A stretch of 64,000 nt of DNA, from NCBI GenBank assembly GCA_022825005.1, contig JAJDYU010000051.1, positions 1 through 64,000 of the forward strand, given 5' to 3'. Below are positions 40,679 to 48,558 of the stretch, in pieces. A program made the translations under genes and the position numbers. This DNA is from Acidimicrobiia bacterium (GTDB lineage Bacteria; Actinomycetota; Acidimicrobiia; Acidimicrobiales; Bin134). Position 1 is the first letter of the stretch. Every line of letters starts with the position of its first letter. Under the pieces are notes generated by a model that searched no databases, was not told the origin of the DNA, and saw only the letters and a list, made by a program, of their open reading frames with translations.

Positions 40679-40688
40679 AGCCTACTCT
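40679..40688. promoter_or_regulatory. Overlapping divergent -10 elements (ANNNTANNNT), both leaderless
   Basis: AGCCTACTCT reads TAGGCT toward the TauD gene and TACTCT toward the SnoaL gene. Each hexamer ends 6 nt before its own ATG (40672 and 40695). The whole divergent intergenic region is only 22 bp. Confidence 0.65.
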
Positions 40689-40694
40689 AGAGAA

Positions 40695-41132
40695 ATGTCT
40701 GATCGAGATGCCCTGGCCGACCTCGCCGCCGACTACGCCCGCTGTGTGGACCGGGGTGATCCTGAAGGAGTAGCGGCCTGCTTTGCGCCCGACGGGGTGC
40801 TGCGCCGCGTGGACCTGCCCAGCGGGGGGACAATTCTCAGCGAGCGGACCGGCCGGGACGAGATTGCCCGGGCCATCTCCCGGATGACCTACGACGCCAC
40901 TTTCCACTTCCTGGGCCAGCAGCAGACCGATATCGCCGGCGACACCGCCACCGGCGAGACCTACTGCATTGCCCATCACCTGACGGTTCCCGAAGACGGC
41001 TCCCCGGCCACCGACTTCATCATGTTCATCCGCTACCACGACCAATTCGTCCGTTTGGATGAAGGCTGGCGCTTTGCGGTGCGGGAACTGAAAATTGACT
41101 GGACCGAGAACCGGCTGGCTGAGGCGGTTTAG
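40695..41132 (+). CDS. SnoaL-like/NTF2-fold protein
   Basis: 145 residues: an N-terminal helical part (LADLAADYARCVDRGDPEGVAACFAPDGVLRR) leads into a sheet, ending GWRFAVRELKIDW. This is the common NTF2-like group of small dehydratases, isomerases and ring-hydroxylating-enzyme beta-subunit relatives. No clear catalytic His-Asp pair stands out. ATG at 40695 with a -10 6 nt upstream. It is followed 6 nt later by a second protein of the same fold, so the two may form a heteromeric unit. Confidence 0.85.
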   Translation: MSDRDALADLAADYARCVDRGDPEGVAACFAPDGVLRRVDLPSGGTILSERTGRDEIARAISRMTYDATFHFLGQQQTDIAGDTATGETYCIAHHLTVPEDGSPATDFIMFIRYHDQFVRLDEGWRFAVRELKIDWTENRLAEAV

Positions 41133-41138
41133 ACAGCG

Positions 41139-41642
41139 ATGGACGACATCGCCCGCCTACTGGCCTATGAGGAGATCCGACAACTCGCCTCTAGATACGC
41201 AGTGGCCATCGACCGACGAGATATAGATGCTCTCGTTGAGTTGTTCATCGACGACGTGCGGGTGGGCCGCGACAGCTACGGGCGAGACGCCTTGCGGGCC
41301 AACTTCGAGGAATCGGTGGGAGCCATCAGGGTGTCAATTCTGAACATCGGCACCCACCAGATCGACCTCATCGACGATGACCACGCCACCGGCCACGTGT
41401 ACTGCAAGGCCGAAATCGCTGACGGCCACCGGTGGATCCACCAGGCCATACGCTACGACGACACCTACGAGCGCCGCAACGGCCATTGGTATTTCGTGCG
41501 CCGCCTCCACAAACTGTTCTACGGCGCCGAGGTGGGGGTGAACCCACTGGGCCTACCCCCTGCCAACTGGCCCGAGAACCACGACGGCCTCGGCACCCTC
41601 CCCTACGAAGAGCCCACCTGGCAGGCCTTCAACGACGGCTAG
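41139..41642 (+). CDS. SnoaL-like/NTF2-fold protein, second copy
   Basis: 167 residues, the same fold as the preceding gene but clearly different in sequence: EEIRQLASRYAVAIDRRDIDALVELFIDDV, then HQIDLIDDDHATGHVYCKAEI and YVRR-like FVRRLHKLFYG. Its TAG shares the bases CTAG with the stop codon of the convergent DUF35 gene (4-bp overlap). Probably an isomerase, hydratase or ligand-binding protein acting with its neighbour. Confidence 0.85.
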   Translation: MDDIARLLAYEEIRQLASRYAVAIDRRDIDALVELFIDDVRVGRDSYGRDALRANFEESVGAIRVSILNIGTHQIDLIDDDHATGHVYCKAEIADGHRWIHQAIRYDDTYERRNGHWYFVRRLHKLFYGAEVGVNPLGLPPANWPENHDGLGTLPYEEPTWQAFNDG

Positions 41643-42052
41643 CCCACAGGTCGGAAGCCGAGAAGCGTGGTGTCGTCCACATCCTCGTAGGCGGCCTCCA
41701 CGGCCATGCCCACGGTGATGTCGCCCACGTCGCAGTCCACCATATTGCCTACCAGGCGGGGGCCCTCGTCGAGATCCACCAAAGCGATAGCGAACGGAAT
41801 GCGGCTGGCCAACGCCGGGTCATGGCCGGCCCGGTCGACGGTGAAGGAATACACCGTGCCCCGGCCGCTCAGCTCCCCCCACTCCCAGTCGTCGCCCAGG
41901 CAAACTGGGCATCGGCCTCGGGGGTAGAAGAAGTACCCATGGCGGGGGCAGCGCTGAAGGACCAGCCGCCGCTCCAGCAGACCTTCAAAATACGGTGCGG
42001 TGATGGGGGTAGGGGTGGGCAGGGGGCGGCCGTCGGAGGAGAAGTGAACCAT
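41639..42052 (-). CDS. DUF35 OB-fold/zinc-ribbon protein (thiolase partner)
   Basis: 137 residues: an N-terminal rubredoxin-like zinc ribbon (CPRHGYFFYPRGRCPVC) and an OB-fold (GRGTVYSFTVDRAGHDPAL...PFAIALVDLDEGPRLVGN). DUF35 proteins bind acyl-CoA and form a complex with thiolase-like partners, passing CoA intermediates. The ATG shares one base with the TGA of the upstream thiolase gene (TGATG), the usual tight pairing. Confidence 0.92.
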   Translation of the reverse strand: MVHFSSDGRPLPTPTPITAPYFEGLLERRLVLQRCPRHGYFFYPRGRCPVCLGDDWEWGELSGRGTVYSFTVDRAGHDPALASRIPFAIALVDLDEGPRLVGNMVDCDVGDITVGMAVEAAYEDVDDTTLLGFRPVG

Positions 42053-43251
42053 CAGGCCCCCTCCAAGATGAGGGCCACCTGCTCGGCCAACATTCCCCCG
42101 GTTCCGTTGGCGTAGGCAATGTTGCAGTCGGGCACCTGGCGCTCGCCGGCCCGGCCCTGCACTTGGCGCACTGCCTCGGTGATGTGGCTCATGCCCCCGC
42201 CCAAACCGGCCTGGCCCATGCCCAGCTGCCCGCCGTGGGTGTTGAGGGGCCAGTCGCCGTCGTAGCGCAGGCTGTGCTCATCGATGAACCGACCGCCCTG
42301 GCCCTTGGGGCAGAAACCGGCGTCTTCGATGGTCAACAGCACGGTGATGGTGTAGCAGTCGTACATGGAGGCCATGTCCACCGCGTCGCGAGTCACCCCG
42401 GCCATCTCGAACGCCCGGTCAGCGGCCAGGCGGATGGGGGTGTCGACGATGTCGGGGGCGTAGGTGATGCTCTTGTGGGTGAGGTGCTCGCCGTAGCCGC
42501 TCACATAAACCGGTCGGTGCAGGCCCCGGGCAGCCCGCTCAGCGGTGGTCACCAGCACTGCCGAGCCGCCGTAGCAGGGCATGACGATCTCCAGCAGCTT
42601 CAGCGGGTCGGCCACGTAACGGGAGCTCATCACGTCGTCGATGGTGATGGGCTTGCCGTAGAACACTGCGAGCGGGTTGGCCTGGGCGTTGTAGCGGGAG
42701 TCCACCGCCACCTTGGCCAGGGTCTCCTCGCTTACCCCATACGCGGCCATGTATCGCTGGGCGGCCATGGCGAAGCTGGGGGTGGCCGCCACCAGCCCGG
42801 CGGGAATCTCGAACTGCCCCTGGGGGGAGCCCCAGACCTCGCCGCCCATGTAGGCCCCCATCTTCATCTTCATCGGGCCGCCGTTGGCCCCCGGCTGGGG
42901 TGGGGCCGGCACCGATGGGGTGAACACCAGCACCGTCTCGCAAATCCCCACCTCGATGGCGGCCGCGGCCCGCCACACCATGCCGGCCGGAGTGGCCCCG
43001 CCCAGGTCCACCACCTCATTGAAGTTGCTGCGAATGCCTAGGAACTCGGCCAGCGCCGAGGGGGCGAACATCGGCGACTCCCGCAGGCCGTTGATCACCA
43101 GCCCGTCCACCTCACCCTTTTCCACTTCGGCATCGGCCAGCACCTCGGCCGCCAGCCGGGCGCACGCCTCCATGGTGAACATGGGCTCGTCCCACACCCG
43201 TTTCGGCGCCCACTCCGTGAGCCCCACAATCGCCGCCGCTCGCTTTCCCAT
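42052..43251 (-). CDS. Thiolase-fold acetyl-CoA acetyltransferase/lipid-transfer protein
   Basis: 399 residues with the non-decarboxylating thiolase fold of the SCP2-type group: AAAIVGLTEW start, a C-terminal HGGQLGMGQAGLGGG replacing the usual GHP.G.SG loop. At the nucleophile position the sequence reads GGATPAGMVWRAAAAI with no Cys, as in the Ltp-like aldolases that cleave beta-hydroxyacyl-CoA side chains together with a DUF35 partner. That function is therefore the best inference. ATG 43251 has TAGTGT 7 nt upstream (leaderless); GTG 43260 overlaps that element and is less likely. Confidence 0.9.
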   Translation of the reverse strand: MGKRAAAIVGLTEWAPKRVWDEPMFTMEACARLAAEVLADAEVEKGEVDGLVINGLRESPMFAPSALAEFLGIRSNFNEVVDLGGATPAGMVWRAAAAIEVGICETVLVFTPSVPAPPQPGANGGPMKMKMGAYMGGEVWGSPQGQFEIPAGLVAATPSFAMAAQRYMAAYGVSEETLAKVAVDSRYNAQANPLAVFYGKPITIDDVMSSRYVADPLKLLEIVMPCYGGSAVLVTTAERAARGLHRPVYVSGYGEHLTHKSITYAPDIVDTPIRLAADRAFEMAGVTRDAVDMASMYDCYTITVLLTIEDAGFCPKGQGGRFIDEHSLRYDGDWPLNTHGGQLGMGQAGLGGGMSHITEAVRQVQGRAGERQVPDCNIAYANGTGGMLAEQVALILEGA

Positions 43252-43258
43252 GCGACTC

Positions 43259-43264
43259 ACACTA
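43259..43264 (-). promoter_or_regulatory. -10 element TAGTGT, leaderless start
   Basis: TAGTGT on the minus strand ends 7 nt before the ATG at 43251 and decides this start over the GTG at 43260. Confidence 0.5.
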
Positions 43265-43293
43265 GTGAGCAGCCTGCGCTGGCCAGAATTAGG

Positions 43294-44121
43294 TCAGTCG
43301 ACTTCGGCGGCAGGGGGGATTTTGCGCTCTAGCAAGGCGTCGTAGCGGACTTGGATCTGGTTGGCGTAGCTGGGCTTGGTGGGAATGAGGAAATCGCCTG
43401 CTCTGATTCCGGCCATGACCGGACCGACCACCTCGCTCGGCGAGATCCCGGACGCGGTCATCGTAGACAGGGACTCCACCACGAAGGCGTTGTCCTCGCT
43501 CTCGTCGGTGCCGTAGCGGTCGCTTCGCACCCGGGCGGTGCGGGCAATGGCAGTGTCGATGGCGCTGGGAGTCAGCACCGAGGCTTTGATCTTGGCCCCC
43601 ACCCCGGCCAGATCCAGGGCCAGGCACTCGGTGAGCGAGAAGGCGGCGCACTTCGAAACCACATAGGGGCTGGAGAATCCGCCGGCCACGAAAGCAGCCA
43701 CCGACGCGGTGTTCACTATGTGGCCCTCGGTGTCCTGGGCGATCATCCGGGGCACGAAGGCGGTCACACTGTTGACGATGCCGTACACGTTCACCCCGAG
43801 CACCCAGTCCCAGTCGGCCTGCGTGCGCTCCCACATGAGCCCGGCCTGGAACACTCCGGCGTTGTTGAACAGTAGGTCAACCTGTCCAAATGCGTCCCAA
43901 GCGGCGTCGGCCAGCGCCTCGACCGATGGCCTATCAGCGACATCAACTTCGACTGCCACCGCATTGTCCCCGATGGCATCCGCTGTGGCGGTTGCGCCTG
44001 CGAGATCGATGTCCGCGGCCACCACCTTGGCCCCTTCGGCGCCGAATCCGGCTGCCAAGGCCGCGCCGATCCCACTGGCCGCCCCGGTTATCACCGCCAC
44101 CTTGCTATCAAAGTCTTGCAT
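43294..44121 (-). CDS. Short-chain dehydrogenase/reductase
   Basis: 275 residues: TGAASGIGAA nucleotide motif, FNNAGVF, Ser in NTASVAAF, catalytic YVVSK. Asp after the second strand (AADIDLAG) favours NAD. Length includes a C-terminal extension (to AAEVD) seen in actinobacterial fatty-alcohol- or hydroxyacyl-type SDRs. It lies 42 bp upstream of the thiolase gene on the same strand and could supply its keto substrate. Confidence 0.92.
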   Translation of the reverse strand: MQDFDSKVAVITGAASGIGAALAAGFGAEGAKVVAADIDLAGATATADAIGDNAVAVEVDVADRPSVEALADAAWDAFGQVDLLFNNAGVFQAGLMWERTQADWDWVLGVNVYGIVNSVTAFVPRMIAQDTEGHIVNTASVAAFVAGGFSSPYVVSKCAAFSLTECLALDLAGVGAKIKASVLTPSAIDTAIARTARVRSDRYGTDESEDNAFVVESLSTMTASGISPSEVVGPVMAGIRAGDFLIPTKPSYANQIQVRYDALLERKIPPAAEVD

Positions 44122-44174
44122 GGTCCCATGCTGGCACGACTCTGCCGCCCATGTCGGAGCGGAGAGTCCTGGGA

Positions 44175-45356
44175 CTAAGGGCCAGTTCCTGCTTCAGGCC
44201 AGATCTCAGGATCGTGGACGCCGTCGCCTTCCCGTACGCAGTCGAGGTCGCGATCTTCGGCCAACAAGGCGTAAATGCGGCAAGAGGCCAGCGCTACCCA
44301 TTGATTGGTCAGATCGTAGAACTCTCCACGGGCGCTCATGATGGCAATTGCGTACCAACTGCCGTCTGGAATCACGATGATTCCGGAGTCGATCATCTGC
44401 CGGTATTCCGCGGGACAGCAGTTCGGGCGAAGCCAGCCCGCCTTGTGCAGCGACGCTTCAGCCACCTCGGAGGGCAGCCGATCAAGCAGAACCCCGTCTA
44501 GATCTCGTGGAGAAGTCAGCGAATGCGAGGTGTCCAGCAGCCACCGCTGAAGAGCTGCGTTCTCGTCGGGGTCCAGCAGCTCACCCTTGTAGAGCTGGGC
44601 AAAGAACAAGGCCATGTCGGCCATGGTGGTGCGGTTGCCCAGGGGATTCTCGGGCTGGAAATTGCTGGCCACCCGATTGGGGTCTTCGAAACGCCATGCC
44701 TCCAAACGGGTGTCGTCAAGCCCGGCCGCATTCCTTGTCCAGGCATTCACCGCATCCACCCCTCCGGCCAGATCGATCAGCCTTCCCCCCGCTAGATTGT
44801 CGGACAGGATCAACGCGGAATAGGCGAAAGGTCTCGTCGCCTCCACCCCGACCGCATCGAGAGCAGCTGCGGCCCACAGCGGCTTGACCGCGCTGGCCGA
44901 AATCCGGGACACAGTGGCCTCGTAACTGTGGAGCGTTTCGTCGGGAAACACCACCGCAATCGAGATCCTGCTGTCGGGATTCCATTCTTCGGATACCTCA
45001 GCCAAGAACTCGAACTCTTCGGCCAGCACGAAATGGAACTCCTCAGCCAAGGAGTCCAAGAAGTCCTCGGCCGAGCTATCTGGAGTCGGAGTTGGCTCGA
45101 TGGTCGGTACAGGGGTGACCGGGACCGTTGCTTCGACGGTGGGACTAGACGTGGGTGCTGGCGCCGGGGGGGTCTGCGTGGGCATTGCGGTAGGCACCGG
45201 TGTCGGCACAGGGGTAGAAGCAGACTCTGCCCCCACTGAGGTCACCTCCAACACCACCTCCGATTCGCTGCTGCAACCCGCGATGCCGACAAGCAAGCCG
45301 ACAGCTAGAAGGGCCCCAGCCCACCGCACCGGGATCCCCGACGTGGTCAACCGCAC
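44175..45356 (-). CDS. Lipoprotein with class A beta-lactamase-like serine hydrolase domain
   Basis: 393 residues. A signal peptide ends in the lipobox VGIAGC, followed by a Thr/Pro/Val-rich linker (about residues 45-95). The domain then shows SxxK in SAVK, SDN in LILSDN, and a KxG element in HKAGW, the three marks of penicillin-recognising serine enzymes of class A type. It may be a beta-lactamase, a peptidoglycan enzyme or an esterase, anchored outside the membrane. GTG start overlaps the stop of the upstream lipoprotein hydrolase by 10 nt. Confidence 0.85.
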   Translation of the reverse strand: MRLTTSGIPVRWAGALLAVGLLVGIAGCSSESEVVLEVTSVGAESASTPVPTPVPTAMPTQTPPAPAPTSSPTVEATVPVTPVPTIEPTPTPDSSAEDFLDSLAEEFHFVLAEEFEFLAEVSEEWNPDSRISIAVVFPDETLHSYEATVSRISASAVKPLWAAAALDAVGVEATRPFAYSALILSDNLAGGRLIDLAGGVDAVNAWTRNAAGLDDTRLEAWRFEDPNRVASNFQPENPLGNRTTMADMALFFAQLYKGELLDPDENAALQRWLLDTSHSLTSPRDLDGVLLDRLPSEVAEASLHKAGWLRPNCCPAEYRQMIDSGIIVIPDGSWYAIAIMSARGEFYDLTNQWVALASCRIYALLAEDRDLDCVREGDGVHDPEIWPEAGTGP

Positions 45357-46960
45357 TCGATGTCTTCGGCGGGCAGATCTAAGTCGATGAGATAGTTGTC
45401 CACTACATCATCGACGCATTGGTGGAGGCCATAGCTGGTATGGCCTGTGCCGTTGTAGGTCAACAGCAGTCCGGTCTCCAGCGACTCGGCTACCGCTACC
45501 GCCCATTCGTAGGGGGTGGCGTTGTCGCCCCGGTTGCCAATCACCAGCACCGATGCCGCTTCGGGGGCCCTGATCGGCTCATGGGGACGTGTTTCGGTTT
45601 CGGGCCAGAACTGGCACATACGGGCCTCGGCTGCTGCGCCACGGCCGAATTCACCGGCCTCTTCGACCATCCGGTCGATTAGCCGGTCTAGGTCTTCTTT
45701 GCTTAGCCGGCCTCCGTCGGTGCAACTGATGCTGAAGAAGGAGCCGAGATCGGCAGCCCCCAAATAGCGCTGGGCCAGGTCGTGCAACGGCTGGCCGACG
45801 CCTTCCCAAGCCAGGGCGAAAGCCTCATAGAACAACGACCAGTACTGGGAGGGAAAATAGGAGATGATCACCAGAGCAAGCTGGACCTCCCCCGGTCCCA
45901 CCAGCACATTGCCCTCGGCGTCGAGCAGCGGGTCGGTCTCGACACTGGACATCAACTGGAGGTAGGACGACTTGGGATCGCCGACAATCGGGCACGCCCC
46001 ATCTTCTAGGCAAGCATCGAAGACTTCGTCGACCACTCGGGCGAAGCCCCTGATCTGCTCAACCAGAACGTCATCGTGGGTCAACGAGGTGTCCAGGACG
46101 CCGTCGATCACCACCGCCCGGGCATTGGGCCCGTACCGATCGGCGTAGAACTGTCCCAGCACCGTGCCGTAGCTGTAGCCGAAGAAGTTGATCTGCTCCT
46201 CGCCTAAGGCATCGCGGATTAGGTCCATGTCGTGCACCGTCTGCACCGTGCTGATGAGCTCAGCCCGGCCGTCCAAACCGGCCAAACAGGCTTCCGCGGT
46301 TTGCTGGGCCACCTCGGCTATCGCCGCCTCGTTCTCGGGAGTGTCCGACAGCGCACCGATCACCTGGAGGCCTTTGGCCTCCTCATAGCAGTCGGGGTAC
46401 AAGCTGGCCGACACTCCCCGGGGATTCCACCCCACCACATCAAACCGGGCCAGCAACCGCTCCGAAAGCCCGGCACCGTTGCTCAAGAACCCCTCAAAAC
46501 CCCCACCGGGACCGCCGGGGTTCACCAGCAACGCACCGATGCGGTTCCCCGGGTCTGTTGCCGGGAGCATTCCGAGCTCCAGAGTGATGGTTCCTGCCTC
46601 CGGATCGTCGTGATCGGCAGGAACTTCCAGCTCAGCGCACAGATAGACCTGCCCGCAATCCTGGAAAAGGGAGGATTCCGACGCAGTAACTGGATCAGCC
46701 TCTGGAGTCGCGATCGCGGTCGAAACCGGTGTGGCAGTCGGGTTTGGAGCCGGGGTCGCCGACGGCGTCGCAGCTGCCGTTGCGGTTGCCGTCGGAACCG
46801 GAGTCGCGGTCGCAACAGGAGTCGCCGTCGAGGTCACCGCCGCGGTCGGTGCAGTAGTGGACGCCAATGGCGGGACATCACTGTCGGAACAGGCCGCCGC
46901 GAGCAGCGATACGGCTACCAGCACTCCCGCCGACACAATCGTCTTCGACCGATTCAACAT
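45347..46960 (-). CDS. Lipoprotein alpha/beta hydrolase of the tripeptidyl aminopeptidase (TAP) type
   Basis: 537 residues. Signal peptide with lipobox LAAAC, then a long Thr/Ala/Pro repeat linker (residues 30-85). The hydrolase has the oxyanion PGGPGGG motif, the nucleophile Ser in GYSYGT, and a C-terminal TAP-like domain with GTGHTSYG carrying the His. The family trims N-terminal peptides or hydrolyses esters. ATG 46960 has AAAGGAAGG upstream. It is coupled to the beta-lactamase-like lipoprotein. Confidence 0.9.
   Translation of the reverse strand: MLNRSKTIVSAGVLVAVSLLAAACSDSDVPPLASTTAPTAAVTSTATPVATATPVPTATATAAATPSATPAPNPTATPVSTAIATPEADPVTASESSLFQDCGQVYLCAELEVPADHDDPEAGTITLELGMLPATDPGNRIGALLVNPGGPGGGFEGFLSNGAGLSERLLARFDVVGWNPRGVSASLYPDCYEEAKGLQVIGALSDTPENEAAIAEVAQQTAEACLAGLDGRAELISTVQTVHDMDLIRDALGEEQINFFGYSYGTVLGQFYADRYGPNARAVVIDGVLDTSLTHDDVLVEQIRGFARVVDEVFDACLEDGACPIVGDPKSSYLQLMSSVETDPLLDAEGNVLVGPGEVQLALVIISYFPSQYWSLFYEAFALAWEGVGQPLHDLAQRYLGAADLGSFFSISCTDGGRLSKEDLDRLIDRMVEEAGEFGRGAAAEARMCQFWPETETRPHEPIRAPEAASVLVIGNRGDNATPYEWAVAVAESLETGLLLTYNGTGHTSYGLHQCVDDVVDNYLIDLDLPAEDIECG
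46700..46870 (-). repeat. Degenerate repeats encoding the Thr/Ala/Pro lipoprotein linker
   Basis: Short imperfect repeats of GTCGCGGTCGC type encode alternating Thr, Ala, Pro and Val. They are low-complexity cell-surface linkers, not a mobile repeat. Confidence 0.6.
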
Positions 46961-47047
46961 CGCCTTCCTTTCGCTGCGACTCGCCGGCCAACCTATCCGG
47001 CTAAAGCGACAATTCCAGTTCACCACCTAGAGCAGTAGAGCTGAGAA

Positions 47048-47824
47048 TCAGCGGTAGTCGCCCACCCAGGTCATGTTGGTGCTCTCCCCGGCTTCCAGCA
47101 ATGGCCCGTCGTAGTTGGGGGAGGTCATGACCGAGGCGTCGCGGCGATAGTTGATGAAGCAAACGCCGTTGTCGCCGCTGTAGAGCTTGTAGCGGCGGTC
47201 GGCGGCCACCCACAAGGTGTCGCCCACGCCAACCACACGGCGGCCGACTCTGATCTCTCCCCGCAGCACATGGATCAACTCGTCTTGGGAGTGGCTGTGG
47301 GCTGACGACTCGAAGTACTGGGAGCGATCGGTGGCCAACAGCCACAGTCGATTGGTTGGCGATGAGGCATCGGAGAAAAAGCGGGTGCGCTGGGTTTCGT
47401 CCACCGTGGCCCATATCCCGTCGGGGCCGACTATCCGCACACTTCGGCCCTCGGTGTCGGCCGGGCCCCTCAGCCCATTGGCCGGCGGAGCGGGATCAAT
47501 CGGCCCCACGTGGACGATGGTGGCATCAGATTCCGCAACCGCGGTGGCAGCCACCCCTGCTTCCACCACCACCGCCCCATCGGCGGGGCAGACCCGCCCG
47601 TCAACTACCAGGCTCCCGGAGCGCACATATACCGCCTCGTCTCCGTGCTCGGTCCCCCACCGCATCTCGGTGCCCGCGGCCAGTTCCGCGGCCACCAGCC
47701 ACAGCGTCGCCCCGTCGGGGCTAACAAGCTGAGCGGCGCAGTCGCCGGTGAGCTCGACCGTAGACCCGGGATAGCGGGCCACCGCCTCAAGCTCGACGGA
47801 GTGAATGACATCGACTGTGCTCAT
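47048..47824 (-). CDS. Bicupin protein
   Basis: 258 residues with two cupin barrels. The first has ELAAGTEMRWGTEHGDEAVYVRSGSLVVDG (metal residues His and Glu), the second SSAHSHSQDELIHVLRGEIRVG, a full HxH(x)nE set in motif 1. Bicupins of this size act as dioxygenases, isomerases or sensors. The ATG overlaps the acyltransferase stop (ATGA). Substrate unknown. Confidence 0.82.
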   Translation of the reverse strand: MSTVDVIHSVELEAVARYPGSTVELTGDCAAQLVSPDGATLWLVAAELAAGTEMRWGTEHGDEAVYVRSGSLVVDGRVCPADGAVVVEAGVAATAVAESDATIVHVGPIDPAPPANGLRGPADTEGRSVRIVGPDGIWATVDETQRTRFFSDASSPTNRLWLLATDRSQYFESSAHSHSQDELIHVLRGEIRVGRRVVGVGDTLWVAADRRYKLYSGDNGVCFINYRRDASVMTSPNYDGPLLEAGESTNMTWVGDYR

Positions 47825-48558
47825 CGCACCTCATCATCGCGCTTGGAGCGTCGACGGCGACGGGCGCGGCGGATTGACGCCAAATCCACGGCCTCGTCCA
47901 TAGCTGTTTGCATAGCCTCTCGCAAGCGGACGGTGAACTCGCTGCGCTGGTGAGACGACAAACGACCGTTCTCGACATCGGGTGGCAGGAGCGGCTCACC
48001 GATCACGATCGACACCGGCACCCTCCGGAGAAATTTGGCCTTGGGCGGCATGGCCTCCTCCGTGCCAGCAATGCCCACCGGGAGTATCGGAACTCCTGTT
48101 CGGGCAGCCAGAAATGCGGCGCCTCCATAGATCTGCCCCACCTGGCGACCCGAATGGCGAGTGCCCTCGGGGAACACCAGCAATGGCTCGCCCCGCCGCA
48201 GCAGTCCGATGGCCGCTTGCAGCGACCGGCGGTCACCTGCCCCCCGGTGTACGGGGAACGATCCAATCATGGCGCTGATCCAAGTGCCGACCCTCCCCTT
48301 GAACATCTCAATCTTGGCCAGCGATCGCACTTTTCGGGGGCATCGGGAGTTCACCAGCGGGCCGTCGAGATTCGAGCGGTGAACGGGAGCGATGATGAAC
48401 GCCCCTTCGATTCTCAGCCGCTCGGCGCCGATCATTCTGGTCCGCAGATAGAAGCGGCCCACGAACCGGATAATCGCCCGCAACACCCAGTAGAGAGCCT
48501 GGGCCCGACGGGTCGCCCAGATGGCCAGCACCCGCTCTTCCAAGTGCTGCTCAGACAT
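47821..48558 (-). CDS. 1-acyl-glycerol-3-phosphate acyltransferase (PlsC-like)
   Basis: 245 residues: an N-terminal amphipathic or membrane segment, then the acyltransferase motifs HRSNLD (HX4D), FPEGTRHSG and IVIGEPL. The C-terminus is highly basic (RRARRRRRSKR), likely binding membrane lipids. It would transfer an acyl chain to lysophosphatidate or a similar acceptor. ATG 48558 overlaps the CoxL-like stop by 8 nt; longer starts upstream have no ribosome site. Confidence 0.9.
   Translation of the reverse strand: MSEQHLEERVLAIWATRRAQALYWVLRAIIRFVGRFYLRTRMIGAERLRIEGAFIIAPVHRSNLDGPLVNSRCPRKVRSLAKIEMFKGRVGTWISAMIGSFPVHRGAGDRRSLQAAIGLLRRGEPLLVFPEGTRHSGRQVGQIYGGAAFLAARTGVPILPVGIAGTEEAMPPKAKFLRRVPVSIVIGEPLLPPDVENGRLSSHQRSEFTVRLREAMQTAMDEAVDLASIRRARRRRRSKRDDEVR

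Noticed and set aside
46700-46870. Tandem-repeat locus or mobile repeat
   Set aside because: The repeats are degenerate and encode a Thr/Ala/Pro linker of a lipoprotein.
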